Shown: piece by piece, positions 9,331-22,049 of the stretch
Layout of the letters: each line of letters starts with the position of its first letter
Position numbering within the stretch: position 1 is the first letter of the stretch
NCBI GenBank assembly: GCA_036571765.1
Contig: BROE01000004.1
Span: 3,221,474 to 3,285,473, forward strand
Origin: Plecoglossus altivelis
Lineage: Eukaryota; Chordata; Actinopteri; Osmeriformes; Plecoglossidae
Reading direction: 5' to 3'
Length of the DNA: 64,000 nucleotides
Notes under the pieces: generated by a model
Database searches by the model: none
The model's input: the letters and a program-made list of their open reading frames with translations, nothing else
Told to the model about the DNA's origin: nothing
Position numbers and translations under genes: made by a program

Positions 9331-11229
9331 TCTTGATCAAAATGTGGTCTGAATGTTTGTGTGTAGTTGAATACAGCATGTGTGTGTGTGTATGTGTGTA
9401 TGCACGGCCACGTGTTGTGTATGTTGGCATGTTCAGCCGATAAGACTAAACTCTGAAGTCTGGGTTTCTACTGGTAATCCCGAGGGGAAGAGTAGATATA
9501 AAGTAGCGAGTATTCAGTGGCATAAAATATAAATTCGTTCTTGCCCAGGTTGTTAAGTTTCCCCAAGCATTTAGAAGAACCAAGAATATGGAAAGGATTA
9601 ATCTAAAGTCGAGGGTGGGCGTCCCAGTAGACTTTACCTCTGTACTACTAGAACTGTAAAAATAAACCTGGCAACCCATGGGCTCATCCCAGTCGATATC
9701 CAAGAATCAAAACTTAACAATAATCAGTGTGTAAACTCTGGTTTACGTTCGTAAATAAAAATATCTGCATGCCATAATTTCTAAAATCCTGTTCTGCTCA
9801 TTTTGAAATTCACTAGCACCGCTGGAAATGTTCTGCCCAGTTTATCCAGCTCATAGGTCTTCTCAAGTTAAATTCTTAAACTGAAAGTTTAAAACCACAT
9901 GTCAGGAAAATTCTCGAGGTAGACAACAGACAAGAGAACTGGATATAAAGTGGACAGAAATGCGGTATGAAGAGCTCAAGCGATAAGGATAGGTGACAAC
10001 GAAAATCGACCTGAAGAGCGGAATTGATTGCATGGCAACTAAGACTCCAAGTAAGGGAAGAGACATAAGAAGATTGAAACGAGCCAGGTAAGAATATAGA
10101 AATGCGCGCAGTCCCGGTGCCGTCGTCGAAGAAGGCAGAGATACCAGTCCTGATATAAGGGATGAAAAGAAGGCCCAGAAGCCATACGGAGGGAATGAGA
10201 GAAAATAAAGAAAAAGGGAGAACTGGTACTAGGCAGGTGGGCAAAGTATGCTCTGAGTAAGAATCCTCAACCCGTGAACAAAGGGGGAATTACGTAAAAG
10301 AAATTTATAGTGGCACTTGGATATCGAAGCCCAACCAGCATTCAAAATTTTATTTGTCCAAATATATCGCCACGATCCAAATGAGCATTCATAAAAGTGA
10401 TGCCACCGACATTACCCTACCCAGACTCTTTACAACAGATCAGGTTCCCGTTAAAACTCGTGATCACAATGCTTAAAGGGCATCTAATTTACAGAATAAC
10501 TCTGCGTGAATGGTTCATAAACCTAATATAATTAACCCTTCCGAAAACGTCATGGTGTTCAGTTAGTATCCTGGCGCGTCTGAGTGGATGGCTAACAACT
10601 ACCCTCTAAATCAGTAGGCCCCTAGGAAATTCTGCTGTCATCCCCTTCCCTCCATTCCCTCCTCTCCTCTAAACTAGTTCCATTCCGTAACCCATCCGGC
10701 GGAGATCTATTGATCGATAGATGTCGCGCTATTAGAAGATAAAAACTGATTACACAGCGAGTATGCGCGCTATGATTTACACACTCTCAAAACCCTAACC
10801 AAACTAAACCTTAACTATACCCTTAATCACAAGCCACCATGACAACATTCTAATCCAAAGCCAGGGAGTTCCGGCGATAAGTGAGACTAAGCAGTAACTA
10901 TACTTCTTGATTAAGGGACCTGCTGACGCCCTCGTCTCTAAAGCTGTGCACCAATTTCTCGAGTTTTAGCCTATGAGAAAGATCAGGGAAGATCTGGTAT
11001 CAGGGTGAGATGAATGACTGAGCACATACTGCATACACGCAGACATGTAACCCATCTCACTTCATTACAGTAATAAGAGGACGTGACACACAGAACTCAA
11101 CGTTGAGGGCTAATGTAAATAAACACAGAGAGTGGATGCACACACACATCCTATCATGTATTACTGTTAACCCCTCCTACTGTAAACCCAGGTTAACGCT
11201 CCACTCTACTAAAAAAATCCAATACAACG
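9331..11229. other. Non-coding P1-P2 intron sequence, possibly low accuracy
   Basis: I see no gene or clear repeat apart from a short TG run near 9380-9400. The composition is unremarkable. Because the stretch just to the right looks like uncorrected long-read sequence, this part may have the same origin; I cannot show that from the sequence alone. Confidence 0.3.
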
Positions 11230-12468
11230 CGTAAATGACTGTCACATTGGTAACTAAAATACCGCGAAAAACCACCACAATAAATTCACAAAACGCAGGA
11301 TCAGAGAAATGCCTACCTTTCCCTCTTTTCCCGCTGTCTCGGACCCGCATCCCTCCCTGTCTGACTCCTCCCTCCCTGCGAATCCTTTTCCTCTGGAAAC
11401 TCCTCCCTCTGCTGACGCCCTTCCTGCCTACTCTTCCCCTCTCCGCTCCCTTGCCTTGACTCCTTCCCCCCTGCCTCCCATTCCGATCCCTCTCCCTCTA
11501 CCGCTACCCTTCGCTTGACACTCCCTCTGTGTCTGACTCTCCCCTGCCCCCCTGCCTTACCTCCCTGCTGATCCTCCTCCCCCGCTGACTCATTCCCCCC
11601 TGTCCTGACTCCTCCCCCTGCGTCAGCTGCGACTCCTTCTCTGTCTATCTTCCCTTGTCTGATATGTCGTCTTGTCCCTGCTGACTCTCATTTTCTCTAC
11701 TCTGGCGTGATGTCGCGCCCCACTAGGCGAAAGTGCTGGACTCCTCCAACAGAACCTACTGCTTGACTGGCGCTTCCACTCCATCGACCGTCCTTCGCTC
11801 TCATCTGAAGAGCCTGTGTTCACCTTCCTCTAGGCGACACCTCCATCCCACTTTGCATACTCCTCACCCTGTAGCTGCCATCTCCTCCCCCCTGTACTGA
11901 ACGTGCCGTCACCCTATGACCGCGTGAAGCCCATGCCACCCCTGGTCTATTCTCTCTCTCGCCCTGGGATTCTGACTCCTTTTTGCCTTCTGCATGCCGA
12001 CTCCTTTTCCCCTAGCTCGAGGCCTCCCCCTTGTGCCCGTCCGTCAGCGTCGGCCCATGATTTCCATCTGGAGTCTAGACTGCCACCAGTACTCCTCCGA
12101 CTGCCTCCCTCCCTTGGGTACCCATCCACTAGGACCCTCGCCACTCTCAGGCCCCATTCCCCACCGCCAGATCCAGATCCAGAAGTAAGCTCTAATGGAA
12201 TATGTTTGTCACTACGAAGACATGTGACCATTCCACCTACTAAACTCAACATCAAGGCATAGAGTCCTTGTGAGTGGCTCCTCCCCTGCTTGGGGAACTC
12301 CTTCCCCTTTGCTGATCGTGTGTTGTCCGTTGTTATCTTTCCCCTGCCGTGTGTGTGTTGGTGTTGGGCGATCGTGTCCACTCTATTGACATACACATCT
12401 CGTCCTAAACAATGTTCTGCTTGAACCTGTTAGCAGCGTGAACCTGATCGTGAAAATGGTGAAGCTGC
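11230..12468 (+). repeat. Noisy second copy of 12490-13130 with pyrimidine-rich insertions
   Basis: Collinear anchors match the cleaner sequence to the right: about 11914 (ctatgaccgcgtgaagccca) with 12758 (ctatgacgaggccca), 12141-12150 with 12889-12898 (ccactctcag), and 12386 with 13057 (ttgacata). Between anchors, identity is broken by frequent 1-3 base indels and by inserted CTGACTCCTCCCC-type runs. The ~45-bp (CCCT)n tract of the clean copy corresponds to several hundred bases of pyrimidine-rich sequence here. This looks like raw long-read sequence left in the assembly or a heavily diverged duplicate. Open frames in it (Pro/Ser/Leu-rich) should be ignored. Confidence 0.6.
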
Positions 12469-13130
12469 CTCCCCGACTGACTAGCAAACATTTATGTTGG
12501 CCAGCAGCCCTCCTGAAACAGAAAGGAAAGCAGGTAGAAACGCTGGACAAATCAACCTGCTTCCGGGGCAGTTTGAGAGGGGGACTCCCTCCCTCGCTCC
12601 CTCACCCTCCCTCCCTCCCTCCCTCCCTCATGTCCTCTTCGGCGTACTTTCATCGCGCTGGAGAGGAAAAGTACAGCCACTTAAAACTTGGGATTAAGGC
12701 TCCATTTCACAGTGGTGCATTTTTCAAGACACTTAATTATAGCTTTCTAGAGGAGGACTATGACGAGGCCCAGAGCCCTCTCTTCTCTAGCGGGATGTTT
12801 CCATGCTTGGCAGCCCATCCAGCGCTGCGCTGGGGCAGAAAACGATGATGCACAGAAATCCTACTCCGGTACATCACCAGGACCTCAGCCACTCTCAGCC
12901 ATCCACCCGCAGATCCCAGATCAGAGTAAGCTCATAATGATTGTTTGTCACCGAGAATGTGACATCACTACAACCTATCAGGAAAGCTTCTTTCTGAGTG
13001 CGTGTGGGTGTGTGTGTGTGTACAGTACGTGTGTGTGTGGGCGTGTGTGCAAGTCGTTGACATAGATGACTCGTCTCAAAATGTTTTGCTAACTGTTCCA
13101 GCCAGGCAACTGATGTGAATGGCAGAGAAG
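12469..13130 (+). repeat. Clean counterpart of the noisy copy, with (CCCT)n tract
   Basis: This sequence is matched in order by the noisy copy to its left. It contains a (CCCT)n run at about 12585-12629 and a TG-rich stretch at 13003-13050. It is intronic and no exon is recognised. Confidence 0.55.
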
Positions 13131-15520
13131 TGGCAGAGGACTTGAAACAGAGGAAGAATGACAGCTGCCAAAAACTGTTGGACGGAGTGAGAGGGAGGAA
13201 AGAGAGGGAGGGAGGGAAAGAGAGAGAGACGAGAGACCGTACGAGAGAGAATTCTGTGTCCTGTCAGCGCGTGTGTGATATTTCAGTCATGCTCTCTGCT
13301 CCCAACATGGCAGAGTGTAGCACGGAAAGCGAGGTGGGGGGTTGGTGGGTGGGTGGAGGAGAGGGAGGAAGGGAGAGGGGGGGGCAGGGATGGAGGAGGA
13401 GGAGGAGGAGGGGGGGTGCTTGTGGTGGGGGTAGAGGGGGAGTATCAAGACAATTTCCTCTCCGCTCTTATTGCTGACTGTCTGCCGCCCGTTTCCTTCA
13501 TGGAGGTCCCTAATTGAGATCACTTGTGCTTAAAAATAGGAACAGAAAGGAACTGCTGTGGCTGGGGAGAGAAGAAAATAGAGCAGTAATGTGTGATGAA
13601 GGCTGCCATTAAAGAGTCCTAACGACGCAAGTCAGCGTTGGGCACGGCCTTCAGACTCCGCCGTCTGCCATGGATCTCTCTGATGTTGACGTGTCACACA
13701 CCACCTGCTGTCACAGCACCTTGTGCGTGCGTGTGTTCGCGAGGGAGAGTGTGTGTAATTGGGGTTCGGGTGGCACTGTGTTAGGATACGGTGACAGTGC
13801 CTGGGGCAACATCCAGAAAATAGGGTGGATCTCTCAGTCGCTATAATGTGGCTGCATGCACAGCACTCTTGGGTGTGTGTCTGGTGTGTTTGTGTGTACA
13901 GTTTGTCTCACGTTCAATAATAAATCCGTTCTCAGACTTCATCGCACAAGTTTGGATTAATAAATTCAGCATTTTCTTTATGTCGTTAGCAGGAGTCCTG
14001 ACACTTCATCAAGACACTGCGACTAATCACCACCTCGGCCTCCACTCCTGGCCTCCTCCCCCTGCCCTCCACCCCTGGCCTCTCTCCTGGCCTCCAGCCC
14101 TGCCCCCCTCTCCTGCCTCCTCCCCCTAGCCTCCTCCCCCTAGCCTCCTCCCCTGGCCTTTCCCCTGGCCTCCACCCCTGGGTTCCTCCCCCACATCAGG
14201 CCTCTGAGCACCACCTTAGACTCGCTGGCCTTCCCTTCAAACCATCTATCACTCAATCTGGTCTGATCCAGCTATTAATCAAACAATGAGCTGGGTCCTA
14301 GGAGACAGGCTTGAAGGATTGGTTGGAAGGAGTCCTGACACGTCCAGGAGTGGTACGGAGCCATGGCTGGGAATCGGAACCCTGTAAAGCGCGTTGATAT
14401 TGGACGGAGAACCTCTGTAGGTGCTAAAGACAATACAGACACTTGGCCTGGGCCAACATTCCACTTTACACTTTTTTCCTTCCTCTGTGTATTTCACTGC
14501 TCTACTTCCCCTCTGCAAACTACCCGGCTAGTTTCAAAATATTTATAGTACATCTGCAAGACATGCTGTTCTCATGTATCCAGGACCGTTTAGCTGTATT
14601 CATTATGTGAGGTAAAACTAATACCAGATTTATAGAAGGGGATTTCACTAGGTTCCCCTTGTCCTGTAGTAGATTGAGGATGATTTATGTGAGGTGTGCG
14701 CTGCAGAAGAGATGGATAGAGTGACCAGGGGAGAGAGGCACAGAGGCAGCGCTCCAGACTAGCATTCGCAGGGGGCATATCCACTATCACCCAGGGTCTC
14801 CAACGCTTCCCCTTCCTACAGGTCTGACTGGAGAGCTTGAGAAAAGGAGGGAGGGAAGGAAGGAAAAGAGGTGAGGATGTATGGATGTAAGAGGAGAGGA
14901 GGAATGTCCAGGTGCACCAAGTCAAACATCGATGTAAGGAAGTCTAAAGGAGAAGGCCGAGCGAGAAAATAGTGTTCCGTGGATGCTCAATTGAACGCAG
15001 ACATAAACATAGCCTTCTAGAACGACAATGATCTGCCTGGCAGGGCACTGTATGCTAATGTTTTATTTTGGACGGTCATAATGCATAGAACGTGTCTGTT
15101 TAGCTTGGCCTGCCGCGCATGGTGGGGATACTGGAGGAGGGGGGGGGGTTAGCAGACAAGGCTTTCGCCCGCTGTAACTGAGACTCTTTAGAAAGTCAGA
15201 GATGTAGCCTGTCTTTGTGGGACCAGCTTGGCTACCCTGCTCACTGCACAAGTCTCAGTGTAACATGTAAACATCAACATCTATTCAAAACTAAAAGCCA
15301 CTGTCAGTCCAGCTCTCTGTGAGAGCAGCCAATCAGATAGCCCGGACAGAGATATAGAGCGAGACAGAGATAGAGAGAGAGAGAATGAAAATGAGAACCT
15401 AAGAGAGTGGTGGTCACAGAAAGGGCCACAGCACCGGGGGAACCAGACCCAGCCACAGCACTCTGTTTTGGGGTTTGGATCCCTCTCTCTCTCCTGTCAC
15501 ACATCCAGCTAGCTCTCATT
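13131..15520 (-). other. P1-P2 intron with G-rich and C-rich low-complexity blocks
   Basis: A purine/G-rich block lies at 13330-13442 and a C-rich degenerate minisatellite at 14038-14190 (units like CCTCCCCCTAG and CCTGGCCT). The rest is unique, non-coding in appearance, with a GA-rich stretch at 15355-15385. Confidence 0.55.
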
Positions 15521-15524
15521 CACC

Positions 15525-15737
15525 ATGGACAAAGTCCAAACTACCGACTATGAACTCTACAACCCTGAGCCACCCAGAGGATCAGATTCCTCAGCATTTA
15601 GACATTCAAAAGCAGGCAGAGATCCATGTGTGATCCTCTGGCTGGCCTTGTCAGGGGGCTTCACATGTAACATCTACTGGGCTTGGTGTTCCTGGCCCGG
15701 CCTTTCAGTCATGCGGGGCGGATGGTATAGTGAGTGA
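15525..15737 (+). other. Orphan 70-codon ORF with strong Kozak context
   Basis: The ATG at 15525 sits in an ideal CACCATGG context and opens a 70-residue frame. It starts MDKVQTTDYELYNPEPPRGS and contains a hydrophobic stretch (CVILWLALSGGF) around residues 36-47. It lies on the strand opposite runx2, inside the P1-P2 intron. I do not recognise the protein. A frame of this length is common by chance, so it may be meaningless; a short single-pass membrane peptide or the first exon of an antisense gene are alternatives. Confidence 0.15.
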
Positions 15738-15739
15738 AG

Positions 15740-18322
15740 CTGACAGTGGGGTAGCAAGTTCAGCTGCGTCAGAGCTAAGAGCTGGCCTGAGCACAAAGCT
15801 CCAGTCTGTAATTACACCGATGCTATTAAGCTACTGGTCAGCTATGACTCAGGAAGAGAACCCCCCAAAAAAAACACCCCGAAAACGGCATAAAAGTCTC
15901 AGTGAGAGAAAACACGATTTCACAACAGGACAACTATGAGTATTGTCTGATAACGCGACCCATGACCTTGTGTTTTTCCGAGCGATGCAAACCGCTGTTG
16001 CTTCCAGGATGGAGGAGCGTCTTAGTGTGCTCTGCCCCATCTAAGATTCAGATGACGCCTGGTTTCTGTTATTAAAATGTACTGGAGTCCTAAACAGTGA
16101 GCCTCAGTCCCACAGGGAACATCAATTTCATTGTGAAACGTTGTTCTTCAAAAAAAAAAAGGATCCATTTTGTGGTGTGCGTTATGACATAGGAGAGTAT
16201 CTAAATGCCTTACACATAAAATGCCTCCTTGGCATTGACACTGTTGGGATGTGGTCTCTGCCTGACAATTAAATTGTCCACTTGGAGTTCTCTCTCTCTC
16301 TGTGGAAGCAAAAGATTTAAATCATCTTTCCAGAATTGATAACGTTAAATGTTTAAAACCTCATTTCATGGTGCCATATATCATTTTGATGGAGTTTGGC
16401 AGCCCTAGGAGGCAGCGAAATGTCTCCAGTTGATCCATCGTTTCAGACGGCTAACGCCAGGCTTGAACCTTGCCGAGCCCTGCAACAGGACCACAACACG
16501 CTCAAAAAAACAAAACAAAAAAAGAGAGAAAAAATAGTTTCAAAAATCGTCTCTGTCAATAACTGTCAATGAACTTCACAATACATCTGGACTCAGGCTT
16601 GGCCTACCACGGGGTGAGAACCAGGAAATGAAGGTGAGTTTGGCGGGCTCGGTGACGTCACTCGCCAATCATGATGACCATGCTGCTACAATCCTAAACG
16701 CAACACAATATCTCAGCCCTCATTATATGTGGCTGTTTATTATCAGCAGAGGAGGGGAAGAGACCTACTGAAGTACATTTTTCAGTGATCAGTACTTAAC
16801 CTCACAATTTATTTTTTTTCAGTCAAAGGTTAACTGAAAAAAAACAATTGTGAGGTTAAGGCACAGATATTTGTCCACAGATATCGGAACTATCTACTTT
16901 GTACTTAAAGCTCGTTACTTTCGTTTTTATCTCTATTTGGGTGCATGATCGATATTTTCCCCTATCATTGCAAATTCCTGGGTATCACGCACGACAGACG
17001 CAAGATAGTCCACTGTACAAAGCTACCGTGGAGCAAGGCTGAAGGTAACAATAAGAATGTTATGGATGAGACTGAGTAAGCGATGTCGACATGACTGAAA
17101 ATAGACATTCCTAGAGACATTGCGCATCACCCACGGCCGTTTCTGAGGGAGATGCTCGAATTTGTCGACGTCAAAAAGGAGTCCTGCCGAATGCGGTTCG
17201 TGTCTATAGTGGTGTTTGTGTTAATATATGACATCCAGTTACCAGTAAGACCCGGACAGTCAACTGTCACCTATTTAGTGGGTACATTGTTCTACATGTG
17301 ACCTCCCTTGTCACTTCCATTGACTCCTACTCTGATCTAACCCCGGACTGACTGTAGTGCTGATCACAACCCCTGAGATTGATCACCAACACCTGCAGTT
17401 TCCCATTCATTGATTTATTGGTGGAGGCTCTCAACAAAATATTGACCGCCACAAATGTGTGTGTGTAGAAAACGTTACTTTTTAACATGCTAAAAATGTA
17501 TAGCCTAGATCAGCCCCTTCTGTCCTGCCCACGGTTCCTCTCTCACTTCAACGGACCTGTCCACAGATCACACTGTGAATAGCTAACAGCATTGTAACTT
17601 TTGCATTGTAACTTTTGAAAGGAATTGAATAATTGCTCAATTTAAACGCCGCCGAATCTGTAGTTTTTTTCACGTCTTAAAAAATGAATAAATAAATAAA
17701 AATATTTGTTAAAAAAAAAAAATCTTATCCCACTAATTCAGCTTCCCGAAATTCAAATGAAACCAAATCCAGGCTGCTCTACTTCGAATGGTAAAATTCA
17801 AATCCCCAAAAATCGAATCCCCCGAAATCGAGGGAGGTCTTAGTGTAACAGTCAATGTAGTCAGTGTGGCAGTTAGACAACATGAATTTTCTCACTAAAT
17901 AATGCCGTTTTTAACGAGTAGGTAATACGAGAAGGAGATCTTCGACAATGACAACGACGTAAATGAGATTATATTTTCATTCAAGCAAGGGGGAAAGGGG
18001 GTCCAAATGGTGCATTTCAGGCTTCATCGACAACTTTGAAGGTAAAGTTGATCTAACTAAGTGTAAAAGTAACTGACCAGCTAGCTAGCGATAGTATCTA
18101 GCCTAGCTACCAATAGAAGCTAGCCAAGCTATCGAACGGATTTGATCTATAACATCGTCTAGTTAGGCTAGATGGTTAACGACTTTTAGCTACATTAATT
18201 CATAATGTGTTCAGTTATCTGATTGTCAACTTGCTTGCCAGAATGTGTGTCCTGATTGTGTTAGTTAGCTACCGTTCTTTTGGTCGCTATAAAGGTTCTC
18301 AGCCTCTCGTATTGTTTTTTAA
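15740..18322 (-). other. P1-P2 intron, central part
   Basis: This is mostly unique sequence. It holds the hairpin at 16795-16860, an A/T-rich stretch near 17680-17725, and short GCTAGCTA-rich sequence at 18080-18175. Two neighbouring short open frames on the plus strand (about 16947-17080 and 17096-17300) have no family I recognise. Confidence 0.5.
16795..16860. repeat. 66-bp near-perfect inverted repeat (hairpin)
   Basis: The left arm is 16795-16823 and the right arm 16833-16860, with a 9-base loop (CAAAGGTTA). The outer 15 bases (CTTAACCTCACAATT and its complement) pair perfectly. A T/A-run segment and AGT/ACT close the stem, with only a one- or two-base mismatch near the middle. Either strand would fold into a stable stem of about 28 bp. 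Confidence 0.9.
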
Positions 18323-18498
18323 GTGTGTGTGTGTGTGTATGTGTGGGTGGGGGTGTGTGTATATGTGTGGGTGGGGGTGTGTGTGCGTGCGTGGGTGTTT
18401 ACTTGCGTACATGCGTGTCTTTTCCTGGCTATGCGTGAGTGCCTAGATTTGTGTCTTAGTACGTATGAGTATGTTGGTGTAAACGTGCATGCCTGTGC

Positions 18499-18532
<34 letters not shown>

Positions 18533-18562
18533 ATGTATGTGTGTGTGTGTGTATGTGTGTGT
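18323..18562. repeat. TG-rich microsatellite
   Basis: GTGTGTG runs interleave with GTGGGTGGGGGTGTGT duplicates (18340-18385) and a purer TG tract at 18497-18562. It lies within the P1-P2 intron. Confidence 0.9.
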
Positions 18563-19364
18563 AGCAGTAAAGGACTGGCTCAGAGACTCTGGTTAACCAG
18601 ACTGTAATTTGGAGGCCCGCTGGAGACTCCCAACAGTCTCTTAGTGTTTGTTTACCAGAGAGCTTGACTCTACTGTTTCTCCTGCGTTCACAAGGACTGG
18701 GGGGGTTGGGGTTGGGGGGGGGAGGTTGCCGTGTATATGTGTGTACATACGTGTGTGCGCGCTAAAATGTACCATATGAAGTGAAGGTCACGAGTCTAAC
18801 CAATACTCATCAAGCATTTTCCACCAGACATAACCAGTAAACAATTGCACAGAGCTATCCTCAGCAGATGTAAGATAGCTTAGATCTTGTGATTCACGTG
18901 AAACTATATTTCCAAGATCTCTGCTTTTGCACGTTAACTGAGTTTAGGAACTGTGACACCAGTGTGCGTTGTTTTCCTCTTCTCATCCGTCTTAAAGTTG
19001 TAGCGTTGTAATTTAGCTTAAAATATATTTCCCTTTTGTCTGATGGAATTGGACCATGCTTATGAATAAGACAACAATAGAGAACAGCTTCAGAGAAGCA
19101 CACGCGAAATGCATTTGTCAGCAAAAAAACATGACTGGTATTTTTGTTTGTGCAGAAAGCAATTCTCTGGAGACAGAACGGCTCAGTGTTTTCTTTCATT
19201 CTCTCTGTCCCAATTGCGTTTCCCTCCCAAACAAGAAATCAAATGAAAACAATACAAATCAAAAGAGCACGACCCAAGCCTGTCATTTAGCTGTAACTGC
19301 GAGTAGTCTTTAGTCTTGGTGAGATTCTTTTCCTTTTCCTTCTTTCACTCCCTCTTCCCGTCAT

Positions 19365-19365
<1 letters not shown>

Positions 19366-19405
<40 letters not shown>
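19366..19405. repeat. (CA)20 microsatellite
   Basis: This is a pure CA dinucleotide run of about 40 bp in the P1-P2 intron. Confidence 0.97.
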
Positions 19406-20297
19406 ACACTAATACATATAGAATGTCACACATACACAGTATTGTCGAGTCCTGAAAAATCCTGACAAGAGAGGAAGTTGGGAAGCGAGTGGAGATTGAG
19501 AATATCTGATAAAATATTTCTGCTCCTTTGGGATGTCTGGGGATCAATCAAGATCATAAGATGATGATATGAATCCTTGGATTGGACCCATTCCAGGCAG
19601 AGAGAGAGACAGAGAGAACGAAAGAGAAAAACAAAGAGAGAGACAGTTCTATTTCCTCAGGGGTGGAGTAGACAGCGAGTCAGGGAACAACAGATGACAG
19701 CAAGCGATGGAAGGCGTTGACGGAAAAACAAAAACATTGGAGTTGGGCTAAGCTCCGCTATCTTCTCCAAGGCTTCTGTCAATAGTTGTGAGTGAGCGAG
19801 CGGAGAGGAGTGAGTGACAGTAACCAGCAGACAGACAGTCTCAGTCAGGTTTTGGCTGCTGTTTGATGAGATGCAAATGTATTAGACGGATGTTCTGGAT
19901 CAGGAGGGAGAGGGCCCCTCCGAATAGAGAACAGGGGTGCTTGTAAACAGGAGAGTCCCTAACAATGCAACATACTCGCGTCAAGTTTCTCTAACAACTT
20001 GAGTGTTTGTCAGCGGGAGATAAGCTGACAAGCTCTTGTCTTTCTGAAGACACGGCTACGCTACTTACAGGGAGTCAGGGAGAAGACTTGTGCCAGATAG
20101 TTTGTGCGTAGCACTTCTTTGTCACAAACATGTCATGGCTTTGTCAGGTCATAGCAACTATGGCAACGACACACACTAGTACAGCATGTGTGAGTCTCGG
20201 TGTTTGGTCTTGGTCCCTATTGTGCTTTTGTCCCTGATGGCGTACAGGAGAAATCCCCTATTATCTCATTTTCTCTCTGATTTTCCAGTTTTTGTCT

Positions 20298-20482
20298 CCC
20301 TCCCTCCCTCCCTCTCTCTCGCTCTCTTTTCCTGTCTCTTCGTCCCTCTCTGTCTGTCCGTCTCTGTCTCTCTTTCTGTTTATCCTACTCCCTCTCTCTC
20401 TGTCTGTCTGGCTCTCTCTCTCTGACTCTCTGACTCTCTTCATGTCTGTCTGTCTGCCTGTCTGTATGTCAGTCTGTCTGTC
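20298..20482. repeat. CT/CTGT pyrimidine-rich simple repeat
   Basis: This is a run of CCCT, CTCT and CTGT blocks. Frames over it encode Ser-Leu-Pro strings without meaning. Confidence 0.9.
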
Positions 20483-21000
20483 TCAGGAGGCCACTTTACA
20501 AATAAATGAGCTGCTGTCCCTCACCTCACTGTTCTCCCTGGAGACCTGTCAGTATCAGCTACAGAAACTACTGTACACTTCAAAGCCAGACCTGTGTACT
20601 ACACACTCTCCTTCTATAGCTTTTGTGTCTCGGGGGTGTATACTGTTTCACTCCCTGTATGTATATATGTGTGTGGGTGTGTGTGCATGTGTGCGCGTGC
20701 ATGTGTGCACGGGCGTGCACGTCATAGGTGGTGAGAAGGGCAAGTTCTCATGAGGTCTGATTAGTGCAGAGACCAAAGACACGCCCACCTATCACATTTG
20801 TCACCGCCCCTTTCCTGAAAATGTGGGAGGGAGGGACAGGGGGGAAGGAGGGAGAGGGAGGGTTGGTAGGTGACCACCCCCGCCATGGCAGATGGGAGGT
20901 GGTTTTAAAGAGACTGTCTCTTGTGTTGCTCCTACGCTGTGGCTCACAAGCGCAAACTGATCCCTCGCTTTGTATCGGATACGAGTCTCAGTTCCCTCTT

Positions 21001-21034
21001 ACAAAGACACGCACACACATACAAATACATACAG

Positions 21035-21071
<37 letters not shown>

Positions 21072-21547
21072 GCCTCCCGGCCTCCCTCATCCTCAGTTGC
21101 CAGTGCTGTCAGATGACCATAAAAGGGCGGTACTGAAGGGGAGGGAAAGCAGATTTTCAGGTGTGTATTTGATCTGCTGCATCAACACCTCATCGCTGCC
21201 GGGGGGGGGGGGGGGTGAGTGTGTGGGCCGGTCATTTGAGCTATTTAGGAGATGGGCCTGTGTGCTATTAATGACACCACACACTGTATCCAGCTCCTGT
21301 TCCTCACCCCCATACATCTCAGTCTCCTTCCGGCTGTACATTAACACCAGATACACACACACACACACTTTGGTGTGGTATAATCACACACACACTTTGA
21401 CGTGGCATGAACACACACGTGTACATTTGCGGAGGCGAGGAGGTGATTGGTTCCAGGTGCCAGCATGAGTGAGAACATTAATCAAGCAGACAGCTTCTCC
21501 TGTCACTGACACCTCCCCCCCCCCCCCGCCCCACCCCCCCCCCTCCA
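21001..21547. repeat. CA microsatellites and homopolymer G/C runs
   Basis: A (CA)n run lies at about 21040-21069, a G15 run at 21201-21215, further CA at 21353-21368, and a C-rich run at 21513-21547. Homopolymers of this length are prone to length errors. Confidence 0.85.
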
Positions 21548-21942
21548 GCCCCAGGCCGCCCCCTCTCGACATCAAAGACTCAGCTCCACACTGTAGCTCC
21601 ACCATACTGTACTCCCCGCCTTAAAGCAGGTAGGTACACTGTACCTATTCACAGTGTGTTCAGCATCATCTACAGCTTTACTTGAACCCACCATAGGATG
21701 GTAATACAATGCCTGCATTGTCTTGGATTTTAAGAAGCAGGTTCTCTTTTTGTTGTTGCGTTCCCGCTGTACTTCTCAATGTCCTGTTGAATGCTAATGA
21801 TCAGAGTGAATTATTGGAGTGACTTTAGATTCACAGTTTTCGTGACTCGTCAATTCCAGGAATCTGCTGCTATGCTATCATCTAAGATGATCCAGAGTCA
21901 CCCTGTGAATGAGTGATCGTGGTCCTCTTCACATTAGCATCC

Positions 21943-22048
21943 TAACCCACCCTCACACTAACCCACCTAGCCCCTAACCCACCCTCACACTAACCTACCC
22001 TCACACTAACCCACCCTCACACTAACCCACCCTCACACTAACCCACCT
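21943..22048. repeat. Degenerate array of TAACCCACCCTCACAC units (16 bp)
   Basis: About six units of 16-17 bp occur, some truncated to TAACCCACCTAG. It resembles a telomeric CCCTAA motif only superficially, since the period and sequence differ. Confidence 0.85.
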
Positions 22049-22049
22049 A

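Noticed and set aside
11235..12396. Pro/Ser/Leu-rich frames of 64-149 codons
   Set aside because: They lie in pyrimidine-rich, probably error-laden sequence that duplicates 12.49-13.13 kb; no protein family fits.
16947..17300. Two neighbouring short plus-strand frames as exons of a gene
   Set aside because: Each is about 45-65 codons, expected by chance; a possible GTAACA donor exists but no matching protein is recognised.
21943..22048. Interstitial telomeric repeat (CCCTAA)
   Set aside because: The unit is 16 bp (TAACCCACCCTCACAC) and CCCTAA never occurs in consecutive hexamers.
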